A DNA stretch of 64,000 nt, taken from contig JAJBSL010000005.1 of NCBI GenBank assembly GCA_020540725.1, positions 1-64,000 on the forward strand. The letters are read 5' to 3'. This document shows positions 1 to 7,089 of this stretch, one piece after another. The translations under genes were made by a program, and so were the position numbers. A model generated the notes under the pieces. It worked only from the letters and a program-made list of their open reading frames with translations, was not told where the DNA came from and ran no database searches. The number at the start of each line of letters is the position of its first letter. Within the stretch, counting starts at the first letter, position 1. Origin of the DNA: Lachnospiraceae bacterium EP-SM-12S-S03. Lineage in GTDB: Bacteria > Bacillota > Clostridia > Lachnospirales > Lachnospiraceae.

Positions 1-20
1 AATCGGTCGAGGGCATAACC
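1..20 (+). rRNA. 3' end of 23S rRNA gene (partial)
   Basis: The first ~20 bases (AATCGGTCGAGGGCATAACC) match the conserved 3' terminus of clostridial 23S rRNA, usually written CTAATxGGTCGAGGGCTTxACC. The gene body lies left of the window. Direction agrees with the tRNA genes that follow on the same strand, which are probably co-transcribed. No 5S rRNA is recognisable before the first tRNA. The exact end is not defined by the sequence alone. Confidence 0.7.
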
Positions 21-91
21 AGGACGGTTTAAGGAAGAACAAAGGATGATTTCTTGTATGTGGTTTTGAAGGTACATGGCATTATCACTTG

Positions 92-159
92 GCGAGGTAG
101 TTTCGAGCTTAGTGAGAAAGCTACAACCTGCTGGCTTAGCGAGGTATTTACGAGCTTAG
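92..159. repeat. 21-bp imperfect direct repeat in the rRNA-tRNA spacer
   Basis: Positions 92-112 and 139-159 are 19/21 identical (GCGAGGTA...CGAGCTTAG) with a 47-bp period. They lie in the 164-bp spacer between the 23S end and tRNA-Asn, which otherwise holds nothing I recognise and no 5S gene. The repeats could be rRNA-processing structures or remnants of spacer duplication; the function is unknown. Confidence 0.55.
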
Positions 160-184
160 CAGCATGGTTGCTACCATATATTAA

Positions 185-257
185 TCCTCAATAGCTCAGT
201 CGGTAGAGCACTCGGCTGTTAACCGAGTTGTCGTTGGTTCGAGTCCAACTTGGGGAG
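185..257 (+). tRNA. tRNA-Asn (GTT)
   Basis: A 73-nt cloverleaf with acceptor stem TCCTCAA / TTGGGGA, anticodon loop CTGTTAA giving GTT, and T-arm GTTGG TTCGAGT CCAAC. The discriminator is G and no CCA is encoded, so CCA must be added after transcription. It is the first of eight tRNA genes behind the rRNA operon. Confidence 0.95.
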
Positions 258-289
258 TTTAGAGCCCTTAGAGGGTGATTAAAGAAACT

Positions 290-361
290 GGCTCCATGGT
301 CAAGCGGTTAAGACATCGCCCTTTCACGGCGGTAACACGGGTTCGATTCCCGTTGGAGTCA
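290..361 (+). tRNA. tRNA-Glu (TTC)
   Basis: A 72-nt cloverleaf with acceptor GGCTCCA / TGGAGTC (one G-T pair), anticodon loop CTTTCAC giving TTC, T-loop TTCGATT and discriminator A. CCA is not encoded. Confidence 0.95.
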
Positions 362-379
362 TTAGAATTTTCATCATTT

Positions 380-451
380 GTCGATGTGGTTCAATTCGTG
401 CTTATTGCACGGAAGGGCAATATGAGGCAGAGCAGACTGATTACAAATCGG
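380..451 (+). pseudogene. degenerate tRNA-Thr-like remnant with inverted anticodon arm
   Basis: Positions 380-396 match the first 17 nt of the intact tRNA-Thr at 469 in 15/17 positions. Then come ~29 unrelated nt holding a small hairpin (CGTGC/GCACG). Positions 426-435 then match its D-arm exactly (GGCAGAGCAG). Positions 437-451 match the reverse complement of the anticodon arm (496-510) in 14/15 positions, so the loop reads as an inversion. No T arm or 3' acceptor strand follows, so no functional tRNA is expected. A structured spacer that evolved independently is a less likely alternative. Confidence 0.55.
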
Positions 452-468
452 CTGCTGGAAGTTATTTT

Positions 469-541
469 GCCGATGTGGCTCAATTGGCAGAGCAGCTGAT
501 TTGTAATCAGCAGGTTATCGGTTCGAGTCCGATCATCGGCT
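469..541 (+). tRNA. tRNA-Thr (TGT)
   Basis: A 73-nt cloverleaf with acceptor GCCGATG / CATCGGC, anticodon arm CTGAT TTGTA ATCAG giving TGT, and T-arm ATCGG TTCGAGT CCGAT. The discriminator is T and CCA is not encoded. A damaged partial copy lies directly upstream. Confidence 0.95.
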
Positions 542-595
542 TTTGCTTATGCAAATGATAAGCGGTCTTTTAGGCATATAGTACAGAAAAGATTT

Positions 596-669
596 GGACC
601 TTTAGCTCAGTTGGTCAGAGCAATCGGCTCATAACCGATCGGTCCTGGGTTCGAGTCCCTGAAGGTCCA
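596..669 (+). tRNA. tRNA with CAT anticodon, probably tRNA-Ile2 (lysidine) rather than Met
   Basis: A 74-nt cloverleaf with acceptor GGACCTT / AAGGTCC, anticodon loop CTCATAA giving CAT, and discriminator A. It is not an initiator, because the first acceptor pair is a normal G-C pair and the anticodon stem lacks the three G-C pairs of fMet. In E. coli, TilS separates tRNA-Ile2 from elongator Met by C4-G69 and C5-G68, and both pairs are present here. I therefore favour Ile2 (AUA-reading after lysidine modification); elongator Met cannot be excluded. Confidence 0.85.
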
Positions 670-688
670 CTTTTTATAAAAATCATTT

Positions 689-762
689 GGCCCGGTGGCT
701 CAGTTGGTTAGAGCGCCGCCCTGTCACGGCGGAGGTCGAGGGTTCGAGTCCCTTCCGGGTCG
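689..762 (+). tRNA. tRNA-Asp (GTC)
   Basis: A 74-nt cloverleaf with acceptor GGCCCGG / CCGGGTC, anticodon loop CTGTCAC giving GTC, T-arm GAGGG TTCGAGT CCCTT and discriminator G. CCA is not encoded. Confidence 0.95.
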
Positions 763-788
763 TTTGTATCAGAGGATACATTTTATAT

Positions 789-861
789 GGGATCATAGCT
801 CAGCTGGGAGAGCATCTGCCTTACAAGCAGAGGGTCATAGGTTCGAGCCCTATTGGTCCCA
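789..861 (+). tRNA. tRNA-Val (TAC)
   Basis: A 73-nt cloverleaf with acceptor GGGATCA / TGGTCCC (one T-G pair), anticodon loop CTTACAA giving TAC, and discriminator A. It is the cognate tRNA for the valS T-box near 30.5 kb: its anticodon pairs with the GTA specifier, and its ACCA end pairs with TGGT in the T-box bulge. Confidence 0.95.
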
Positions 862-867
862 TTATAT

Positions 868-954
868 GCCGCAGTGGCGGAACAGGCAGACGCACAGGAC
901 TTAAAATCCTGCGGGACTTATACTCCCGTACCGGTTCGATTCCGGTCTGCGGCA
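868..954 (+). tRNA. tRNA-Leu (TAA)
   Basis: An 87-nt class II tRNA with acceptor GCCGCAG / CTGCGGC, anticodon loop CTTAAAA giving TAA, a long variable arm (CGGGACTTATACTCCCG) and T-loop TTCGATT. The discriminator is A and CCA is not encoded. Only 6 nt separate it from tRNA-Val. Confidence 0.95.
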
Positions 955-968
955 TATCTAAATAATAT

Positions 969-1042
969 GTGGGCGTAGCTCAGCTGGATAGAGCGTTTGG
1001 CTACGGACCAAAAGGTCGGGAGTTCGAATCTTCTCGCCCACG
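969..1042 (+). tRNA. tRNA-Arg (ACG)
   Basis: A 74-nt cloverleaf with acceptor GTGGGCG / CGCCCAC, anticodon loop CTACGGA giving ACG (A34 presumably becomes inosine through TadA), and T-loop TTCGAAT. It is the last gene of the cluster; a terminator starts 6 nt downstream. Confidence 0.95.
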
Positions 1043-1047
1043 TAAGT

Positions 1048-1081
1048 GCGCAAATTCCTATTAAAAGAATTTGCGCTTTTT
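1048..1081 (+). terminator. intrinsic terminator of the rRNA-tRNA cluster
   Basis: A 10-bp perfect stem, GCGCAAATTC (1048-1057) / GAATTTGCGC (1067-1076), is followed directly by TTTTTC. It ends the tRNA transcription unit. A palindromic repeat of the family described below begins 3 nt after the T-tract. Confidence 0.9.
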
Positions 1082-1083
1082 CT

Positions 1084-1112
1084 ATTGCATAGGAAATTGT
1101 GTCCTATGCAAT
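1084..1112. repeat. ATAGGA palindromic repeat, copy 1
   Basis: An 11-bp perfect inverted repeat ATTGCATAGGA / TCCTATGCAAT with a 7-nt loop. It shares the core ATAGGAAATT...TCCTAT with elements at 44851 and 58491 and a half copy at 38422. All follow an intrinsic terminator immediately. No coding content. Confidence 0.6.
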
Positions 1113-1162
1113 TCTATCGCATAAAACAAACTTTGTGTTTCACTCTGCTTAGAGAGTAAAGA

Positions 1163-1199
1163 AAAACGCAAATCCTTTCGATTTAAGAATTCGCGTTTT
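1163..1199 (-). terminator. terminator of the lipoprotein gene (possibly bidirectional)
   Basis: AAAACGCAAAT (1163-1173) pairs with ATTCGCGTTTT (1189-1199). The single mismatch becomes a G-U pair on the minus strand, and TTTTTCTTT follows in that direction. Outer flanks (AGAGTAAAG / CTTTACTCT) extend the hairpin to about 1152-1208, into the stop codon of the gene on the minus strand. Confidence 0.75.
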
Positions 1200-1202
1200 C
1201 CT

Positions 1203-1649
1203 TTACTCTTTTACTAATTTTACGGTGGATGTACTTTCAGAAGTGGAGACTTCAAAACTAAGAGTTCCATCAGCATATGTGAATACTTTGGATTCATCTG
1301 CGGAGGCAAGAAAAGCAGTCTTTGTTTGTTCTTTGTCTCGGAAAGATGTCCATTCATATTCTTCTACCGGGGCTTCAGGTTCTATGTAAGTTCCGATCCA
1401 ATAGATGGCCTGATTTTCACCATTATTGGAGATCCAATTAATTTGAATTGTGTCATCAGTAATAACAGCGGACATCCATGTGTCATTCTTTTCCGTAGAT
1501 TTCCACTGCCCGGTTAGAGTATCAAGTTTTATTGTCTCTTTCTTCTTTTCTGATGAGCCATCTCCTGAGTTCTTTTTCTTCCCCTCACATGCTGTCAGAG
1601 ATAATGTTAACAACATGCATAATAGTAAATACAAAACTTTTCTTTTCAC
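1203..1649 (-). CDS. small secreted lipoprotein of unknown function
   Basis: 148 residues from a GTG start with AGAGAGGG placed 3 nt upstream. Residues 1-21 form a lipoprotein signal peptide: KRK, then a hydrophobic run, then lipobox LTAC with the modified cysteine at 21. A Lys/Ser/Glu-rich linker (about 22-40) leads to a compact domain of ~105 residues that looks beta-rich (alternating patterns such as TIQINWIS and TLSFEVST). I do not recognise the family. It stands alone, convergent with the tRNA operon and sharing the terminator region. It is predicted to be anchored on the outer face of the membrane. Confidence 0.75.
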   Translation of the reverse strand: MKRKVLYLLLCMLLTLSLTACEGKKKNSGDGSSEKKKETIKLDTLTGQWKSTEKNDTWMSAVITDDTIQINWISNNGENQAIYWIGTYIEPEAPVEEYEWTSFRDKEQTKTAFLASADESKVFTYADGTLSFEVSTSESTSTVKLVKE

Positions 1650-1933
1650 AATCCCTCTCTTTCCCTTTCCGTTCTTAAAAACATCACATTTTAATATTTT
1701 ATCATATTTCGCAGTTCTTCACAAGGAAATAAAAAAGAAGGCATTATAAATCTTGTTGTATAAACAAAAGAGTCAAAGAGATAAAATAATTTAAGAAGAT
1801 ATATTTTTATATCTTAGTAATCTATACTTGAATTTTTTGTGAAAATAGACAGATTGATTTTTCAATGAAGAAGAGGTATTATGACTTTACTTCATCTCAA
1901 ATCTGCCAGTATGAAAATTGAGGAGGGATAAGA

Positions 1934-3325
1934 TTGCCGAAGAGAGAAAGATATGAGGTAATTCGTTTTATAGAACGTGGGAATTTCTGTCATGCATCGT
2001 TAGACTATGTGGAAGGAATTACATTGTATGATTGGGTGAACGGGCATCAGGAGATCGAGAAGGGATTATTGTATGCATGGATTAAAGAATTGCTTCATCA
2101 GCTTGTCCTGTTTCATAAACAAAGAGGAGCACCGGATTATGGGAGATTAAATCCCTATCATATTATTATAATGCGTAAGAATACGATTGCATTGTTGGCA
2201 AATAAGGAGACAGAAAGTGTTCGGGCATTAGATAAGTATTTTATTCCTAATGAAAGCATTCAGAATGCGGATGTATATTGTTTTGGGAAAATTATTCAAT
2301 TCATTATGGCACATATTCAATGTGAGCCACATCTTTCAAAGAGAGAAGAATATAAACTTCAGAAAATTGTCAAGAAATGTCTTGGAGCAAATCCGAAAAG
2401 CCGATATGAAGAGATTCATATGGTTCAAATGAATTTCGTGGAGAAGCAAAAGTTTAGATTAAATAAGAAAACAGGGATTTACGTAGCGGTCTTTTTAATA
2501 ATTATAGGATTGCTAGGTTTTGTAAAAGGAAAGGCGGAAATTGGGATAAATACATCAGAAAAAGGGAATGAAAATATAGTGACAGAACAAGCTGTCTATG
2601 AAGAGAAAAAAGCAACAAAAGAGTTCCAAGATGATAATAAAGAAATGTTTTTACAGGCAGGAATTGATTATTTTTTAGAAAGTGAAGACTATGGAAAAAG
2701 TATACAGTATTTAAAAAAAGCAGACCTTCAACAAAAAAAGACAAATTATTATTTGACATTAGCAGAGTTTATGCAAGGAGATCGAACGGCCACGGATCTG
2801 CAGAGCTTGAAAAGAGAATTGAGTGAGGAATTAATAGAGGAAATGATTGGAGGTAGGAAAGAGAGACTGGCATTAATGAGAGCTTATGATGTAAGCGGTA
2901 ATGAAGAAGAAATTTTAAAAATTTTGGAAGTTACAGAGATGGAAAAAACAAAAAGCATGCAAGAAGAGCTTCCACTTAAACTTCAGATGGAATTTGAAAG
3001 GTATCTCGCTCAAAGCTATGAAATGACCGGAGATTTGGAAGAGGCAGTCAAGTGCTATGACGCATTGTGTGAAATGAGTGACAGGGCAGAGGAAGAGATG
3101 AAAGACGCTAAGAAAAAATCAATGGAGATAAGGATCAAGTACTTAGGAGAGGTGTGGAATGAAAAAAGTGTAGACGAGGAAAAGAAACTAAGTGAGCTTA
3201 GGCAGATGATTGCAAGAAATCCAGATATCATGGAGGAGGAAAGTTTTAAAAGTTTTGTGAATGAAAAGAAGATACATATTGAAGAAGGGAAAATATGGGT
3301 AGAGAAGAATGAAACAACCCCATAA
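1934..3325 (+). CDS. kinase-like (pseudokinase) membrane protein with TPR-like extracytoplasmic part
   Basis: 463 residues from TTG, chosen because AGGAGGG ends 6 nt upstream. Residues 1-170 resemble the C-lobe of a Ser/Thr kinase: LDYVEGITLYDWV like the hinge and alpha-D, YGRLNPYHIII in place of the catalytic HRDxKPxN loop, and NADVYCFGKIIQFI like the SDIYSLG helix. No glycine loop, VAIK lysine, catalytic Asp or DFG is visible, so activity is unlikely. One TM segment (~181-199, IYVAVFLIIIGLLGFV) is followed by ~260 charged helical residues with TPR-like spacing. The layout resembles EssB/YukC of type VII secretion, but no WXG100 or EssC gene is near. Role unknown. Confidence 0.65.
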   Translation: MPKRERYEVIRFIERGNFCHASLDYVEGITLYDWVNGHQEIEKGLLYAWIKELLHQLVLFHKQRGAPDYGRLNPYHIIIMRKNTIALLANKETESVRALDKYFIPNESIQNADVYCFGKIIQFIMAHIQCEPHLSKREEYKLQKIVKKCLGANPKSRYEEIHMVQMNFVEKQKFRLNKKTGIYVAVFLIIIGLLGFVKGKAEIGINTSEKGNENIVTEQAVYEEKKATKEFQDDNKEMFLQAGIDYFLESEDYGKSIQYLKKADLQQKKTNYYLTLAEFMQGDRTATDLQSLKRELSEELIEEMIGGRKERLALMRAYDVSGNEEEILKILEVTEMEKTKSMQEELPLKLQMEFERYLAQSYEMTGDLEEAVKCYDALCEMSDRAEEEMKDAKKKSMEIRIKYLGEVWNEKSVDEEKKLSELRQMIARNPDIMEEESFKSFVNEKKIHIEEGKIWVEKNETTP

Positions 3326-3333
3326 AAGGGAGG

Positions 3334-3366
3334 ATGCCGGGTAACCGCTTCCGCGATTCCCGGCAT
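3334..3366 (+). terminator. hairpin after the kinase-like gene
   Basis: Perfect 8-bp stem ATGCCGGG / CCCGGCAT with a 17-nt loop, 8 nt after the stop codon. The downstream run is only GTATTATG, so termination strength is doubtful. Confidence 0.5.
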
Positions 3367-3532
3367 GTATTATGAAAAAGTTTATTCCAAAATGTATTTT
3401 ACATCTGCTCATCTTTCATTTGATAATATTAGTATATTCTAGAACCGTGAAGAAATAGTGTTAAAGAAATGAAAGATTTTTAAAGGATAAATGAACAAAT
3501 TATGAACAACTACATTTTAATTTGGATTTATG

Positions 3533-3561
3533 TTGGAAATTGTGTAAAAATGTTTTATACT
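3533..3561 (+). promoter_or_regulatory. sigma-A promoter of the glycosyltransferase gene
   Basis: TTGGAA (3533-3538), a 17-bp spacer and TATACT (3556-3561), about 20 nt before the start codon region. Start of transcription is expected near 3568, giving a very short leader. Confidence 0.65.
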
Positions 3562-3582
3562 AAGCCTTAATGGAGGTTTAAT

Positions 3583-4599
3583 ATGAAGTATATATCATTT
3601 GCAATACCGTGTTATAATTCGGCAGAGTATATGGCACATGCGATCGAGTCGATTCTTGTAGGAGGAGAGGATGTAGAGATTCTGATTATTAATGACGGTT
3701 CAAAAGATGAGACACTAAGAATCGCAAAAGAGTTTGAAGAAAAATACCCGACCATTGTAAGGGCGATTGATAAGGAAAATGGAGGACATGGTGATGCTGT
3801 AAATGCAGGACTTCGCAATGCTACAGGAAAATATTTCAAAGTAGTGGACAGTGATGACTGGGTGGATGAGCATGCTTTGCTAAAAATATTAGAACTTATG
3901 CGAGGATGGAAGGAGCATGACATGGAAGTGGACATGCTTGTATCTAACTATGTATATGAGAAAGTAGGAGCGCAGCATAAAAAGGTGATTCATTATCGAG
4001 GAGTACTTCCGGAGAACGAGATATTTGGATGGAAAGATGCAGGACATTTTGGAATTGCCCAATACATTTTGATGCATTCAGTTATTTACCGAACGGAACT
4101 TTTGAAATTAAATCAGTTAGAACTTCCAAAGCATACGTTCTATGTGGACAATATTTATGTATATTATCCACTTCCTTTTGTGAAAAAAATGTACTATCTG
4201 GATGTGAATTTTTACCGGTATTTTATTGGGAGGGAAGATCAGTCAGTCAACGAAAAAGTTATGATCGGAAGGCTGGACCAACAGATATTTGTGACAAAGA
4301 CGATGATTGATATGTATCAGATGAAGCAGATTCCGAATAAAAAACTTCGAAACTATATGATTAATTATTTGGCAATCATGATGACAGTATCCTCAATTTT
4401 GTGCATTCGTTCTAAGAAAGAGGAAAATCTTGAGAAGAAGAAGGAATTATGGAAGTATTTGAAAACGAGACAATACGGAGTCTATTGGAAGATTCGTTAC
4501 AGTATTCTTGGACAGACAATTAATCTTCCGGGGAAATCAGGACAGAAAATTTCTTCTTTTGTGTATGTAGTTGCCAGAAGATTTATTGGATTTAACTAA
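3583..4599 (+). CDS. family 2 glycosyltransferase (GT-A fold)
   Basis: 338 residues; TGGAGG precedes the ATG by 6 nt. The N-terminal ~110 residues are a GT2 domain: ISFAIPCYNSAEYM opening, IINDGSKDET (nucleotide-sugar binding), GGHGDAVNAGL, and a DSDDW metal-binding DxD-like motif near residue 90. The C-terminal half (about 120-338) is typical of cytosolic or membrane-associated capsule/teichoic-acid glycosyltransferases but the acceptor cannot be read from sequence. No other envelope genes flank it; it has its own promoter. Function as transferase is firm, substrate unknown. Confidence 0.85.
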   Translation: MKYISFAIPCYNSAEYMAHAIESILVGGEDVEILIINDGSKDETLRIAKEFEEKYPTIVRAIDKENGGHGDAVNAGLRNATGKYFKVVDSDDWVDEHALLKILELMRGWKEHDMEVDMLVSNYVYEKVGAQHKKVIHYRGVLPENEIFGWKDAGHFGIAQYILMHSVIYRTELLKLNQLELPKHTFYVDNIYVYYPLPFVKKMYYLDVNFYRYFIGREDQSVNEKVMIGRLDQQIFVTKTMIDMYQMKQIPNKKLRNYMINYLAIMMTVSSILCIRSKKEENLEKKKELWKYLKTRQYGVYWKIRYSILGQTINLPGKSGQKISSFVYVVARRFIGFN

Positions 4600-4655
4600 A
4601 CGATGTATATTTATTAGCCATAGTATCATACTACTTATTGAAAGGAGTGTGTATT

Positions 4656-5252
4656 ATGGCTATTTATTTGAAAGACAGTAAGACAAAAGAGAACCTTATG
4701 AAAGCATTTGCCGGAGAGAGTCAGGCAAGAAACCGTTATACATTTGCGGCAGAAGAAGCGAGAAAGCAGAAAATGTATTCGGTGGCGGATGTGTTTGCAT
4801 TTACTGCGGAGCAGGAGAGAGCTCATGCAGAGCGATATTATGATCTTTTGAAAGAGATGGCGGGAGAGACGATTGAAATATGCGGTGGATTTCCGGTAGA
4901 TCACTATGACGATCTGGGAAAACTTCTGAAGGCAGCAAAGCATAATGAATTTGAAGAATACGAAGATGTATATCAGAATTTTGGAGATATTGCAAAGGAA
5001 GAAGGATTTATGGAGATTGCCGCTACTTTTTATCAGATTGCAGAGGTGGAGAAGACGCATGGGAATCGATTTGAGAAAATTGCGGAAATGTTAGAGGATG
5101 GTACGTATTTTGAGACTCCGGAAGAAAGTAAATGGATGTGTACAAATTGCGGTCATATCCATACTGGAAAACGAGCACCTGCTGTATGCCCGGTATGTAG
5201 GCATGATAGAGGATATTTTATTCCGCTTACACTTGCACCGTATCAAGGGTAG
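4656..5252 (+). CDS. rbr: rubrerythrin
   Basis: 198 residues. The ATG at 4656 is chosen because AAAGGAG ends 8 nt upstream; a longer reading from a TTG at 4638 would overlap that site. The N-terminal ~150 residues are a ferritin-like four-helix domain with paired di-iron motifs (GESQARNRY, EQERAHAERY, EVEKTHGNRF). The C-terminal ~35 residues form a rubredoxin-like iron site, CTNCG...CPVCR. It reduces hydrogen peroxide in the cytoplasm of anaerobes with electrons passed through the rubredoxin centre. The subtilase gene follows after 3 nt and is probably co-transcribed. Confidence 0.95.
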   Translation: MAIYLKDSKTKENLMKAFAGESQARNRYTFAAEEARKQKMYSVADVFAFTAEQERAHAERYYDLLKEMAGETIEICGGFPVDHYDDLGKLLKAAKHNEFEEYEDVYQNFGDIAKEEGFMEIAATFYQIAEVEKTHGNRFEKIAEMLEDGTYFETPEESKWMCTNCGHIHTGKRAPAVCPVCRHDRGYFIPLTLAPYQG

Positions 5253-5255
5253 TCT

Positions 5256-6992
5256 ATGAATAACCAGAAATTGGAAAATATGTTGAATCTTGCGATAGAA
5301 GCAACGGAACAGGAAAGAGAGAAATCTTTGGAATTGGATGTTGGATATGATCCGATTGACCGGGAGTGGGATTTGATCGTAAAATATTCAGGAGATTTGG
5401 AGAGGGTCAGAGAACTTCCGGCAAAGGTTGTGGAAATGCAGAATCAATTTGCAATCGTAACGATCCAGGAGTCATTGATCGAGGCTTTGGCAGACCTTCC
5501 TCAGATTGAGTATATAGAGAAACCAAAGCGTTTATTTTTTGAAACAGCAAATGGAAGGAGGGTATCCTGCATTGATTCTGTGCAGAATACCGCCCCTTAT
5601 CTATGGGGAAAAGGGGTGCTGGTAGCCGTCATTGATTCTGGAATTGAGTATGCCAATGTGGATTTCAGAAAAGAGGACGGGACTACAAGAATTTTGTCTC
5701 TTTGGGATCAAAGTGTGGAAGGAATGCCGCCGCAAGGATATCAACTCGGAACAGAATTTACGGAAGAGCAGATAAACGAGGCATTACGTCAGAAGACAAG
5801 AGCAGAACAGCTTGCTATTGTTCCGAGTATTGATACTTCCGGTCATGGAACGGCAGTAACAGGAATTGCCGCAGGGAACGGGCGTGGAAGTGAAGCGGGA
5901 CGTCAGGCAGGCGCGGCACCGGAAAGCAGCCTGATCATTGTGAAATTGGGGAGTCCGAGAAAGGAAGGATTCCCAAGGACAACAGAGCTTATGCAGGGAA
6001 TTGATTATGTAATCAGAAAGGCACAAGAACTGGGGATGCCGGTTGCAGTGAATTTAAGTTTTGGGAATACATATGGATCCCATGACGGCACAAGTCTTTT
6101 AGAGAGGTTTATTGATGACATATCGAATTACTGGAAGAATGTGATTTGTATCGGGAATGGAAATGAAGGAGGAAGCGGTGGACATACAGCAGGACGAATT
6201 ACCGGTCAGGAGGAAGCGGTAATTGAACTTGCGGTACAGGAAAATGAAGAGGCTCTCAGCGTACAGATCTGGAAGGCATATCATGACGTTATGGATATTT
6301 CGATTGTTGCACCATCAGGAACAAGAGTAGGACCTGTGCAGGAACTTTTAGGTACTCAACGGTTTACGGTAGGACAAACAGAGATTTTATTATATTATGG
6401 AGAACCGTCTCCATTTAGTGCAAATCAGGAAATTTATATAGAATTTTTGCCAAAGGATACTTATATTACAAGTGGAATATGGAGAATTATTCTGACTCCG
6501 AGAAAAATAATAAGTGGAAATTATGCACTTTGGCTTCCAAGTGAAAATGTGTTGAATGAGGGAACGCGGTTTTTATTTCCGGTGGAGACGAGAACTTTAA
6601 CAATTCCTGCTACCGCACAAAGAGCGATTAGCGTAAGTGCTTATGATAGTCTTACATTTGTTTATGCGGACTTTTCAGGGCGAGGTGGAATAGAAGGGAT
6701 TCCTCTTGGGAAGCCAGATCTTGCGGCTCCAGGAGTAAATGTACTTGCTCCTGCCAGGGATGGAGGATATTTAGCCTTTACAGGGACTTCTTTTGCAACG
6801 CCTTTTGTAACCGGCGGAGCGGCACTTCTTATGGAATGGGGAATTATAAGAGGAAATGATCCTTATTTATATGGCGAAAAAGTAAAGGCATATCTGCGAA
6901 GAGGCGCAAGAGAGCTTCCAGGATTTACAGAATATCCGAATCCGCAGGTTGGGTATGGCGCATTGTGTGTAAGAGAGAGTTTGCCGATATGA
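5256..6992 (+). CDS. S8 family serine protease, Csp-like subtilase
   Basis: 578 residues. The catalytic triad is intact: Asp127 in VAVIDSGI, His197 in SGHGTAV, and Ser512 in FTGTSFATP. There is an N-terminal ~100-residue prodomain-like segment, no signal peptide, and a ~150-residue insert between the His and Ser regions. This is the architecture of CspB-type germination proteases and related clostridial subtilases, which carry a jelly-roll insertion. In Clostridium perfringens Csp proteases activate the cortex hydrolase SleC. No sleC is nearby, so a germination role is inference. It lies directly after rubrerythrin. Confidence 0.85.
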   Translation: MNNQKLENMLNLAIEATEQEREKSLELDVGYDPIDREWDLIVKYSGDLERVRELPAKVVEMQNQFAIVTIQESLIEALADLPQIEYIEKPKRLFFETANGRRVSCIDSVQNTAPYLWGKGVLVAVIDSGIEYANVDFRKEDGTTRILSLWDQSVEGMPPQGYQLGTEFTEEQINEALRQKTRAEQLAIVPSIDTSGHGTAVTGIAAGNGRGSEAGRQAGAAPESSLIIVKLGSPRKEGFPRTTELMQGIDYVIRKAQELGMPVAVNLSFGNTYGSHDGTSLLERFIDDISNYWKNVICIGNGNEGGSGGHTAGRITGQEEAVIELAVQENEEALSVQIWKAYHDVMDISIVAPSGTRVGPVQELLGTQRFTVGQTEILLYYGEPSPFSANQEIYIEFLPKDTYITSGIWRIILTPRKIISGNYALWLPSENVLNEGTRFLFPVETRTLTIPATAQRAISVSAYDSLTFVYADFSGRGGIEGIPLGKPDLAAPGVNVLAPARDGGYLAFTGTSFATPFVTGGAALLMEWGIIRGNDPYLYGEKVKAYLRRGARELPGFTEYPNPQVGYGALCVRESLPI

Positions 6993-7029
6993 AGTATTTT
7001 TCAGTGGGGCTGAAGAAAATGTACTTCTA

Positions 7030-7057
7030 TTTACCATGATTTGTGTTATACTATAAT
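7030..7057 (+). promoter_or_regulatory. sigma-A promoter of the NMNAT-like gene
   Basis: TTTACC (7030-7035), a 16-bp spacer and a consensus TATAAT (7052-7057), about 32 bp before the ATG at 7090. Confidence 0.65.
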
Positions 7058-7089
7058 TCGATACATAAAAATAAGGAGTGACATAATAT

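Noticed and set aside
21-184. Possible 5S rRNA gene after the 23S tail
   Set aside because: No 5S-like start, loop or complementarity of ends could be found; only short repeats are present.
275-965. Open frames across the tRNA cluster
   Set aside because: They lie over well-formed tRNA genes on the same strand.
1934-3325. Type VII secretion locus, from EssB-like architecture
   Set aside because: No WXG100, EssC, or other type VII gene in the window.
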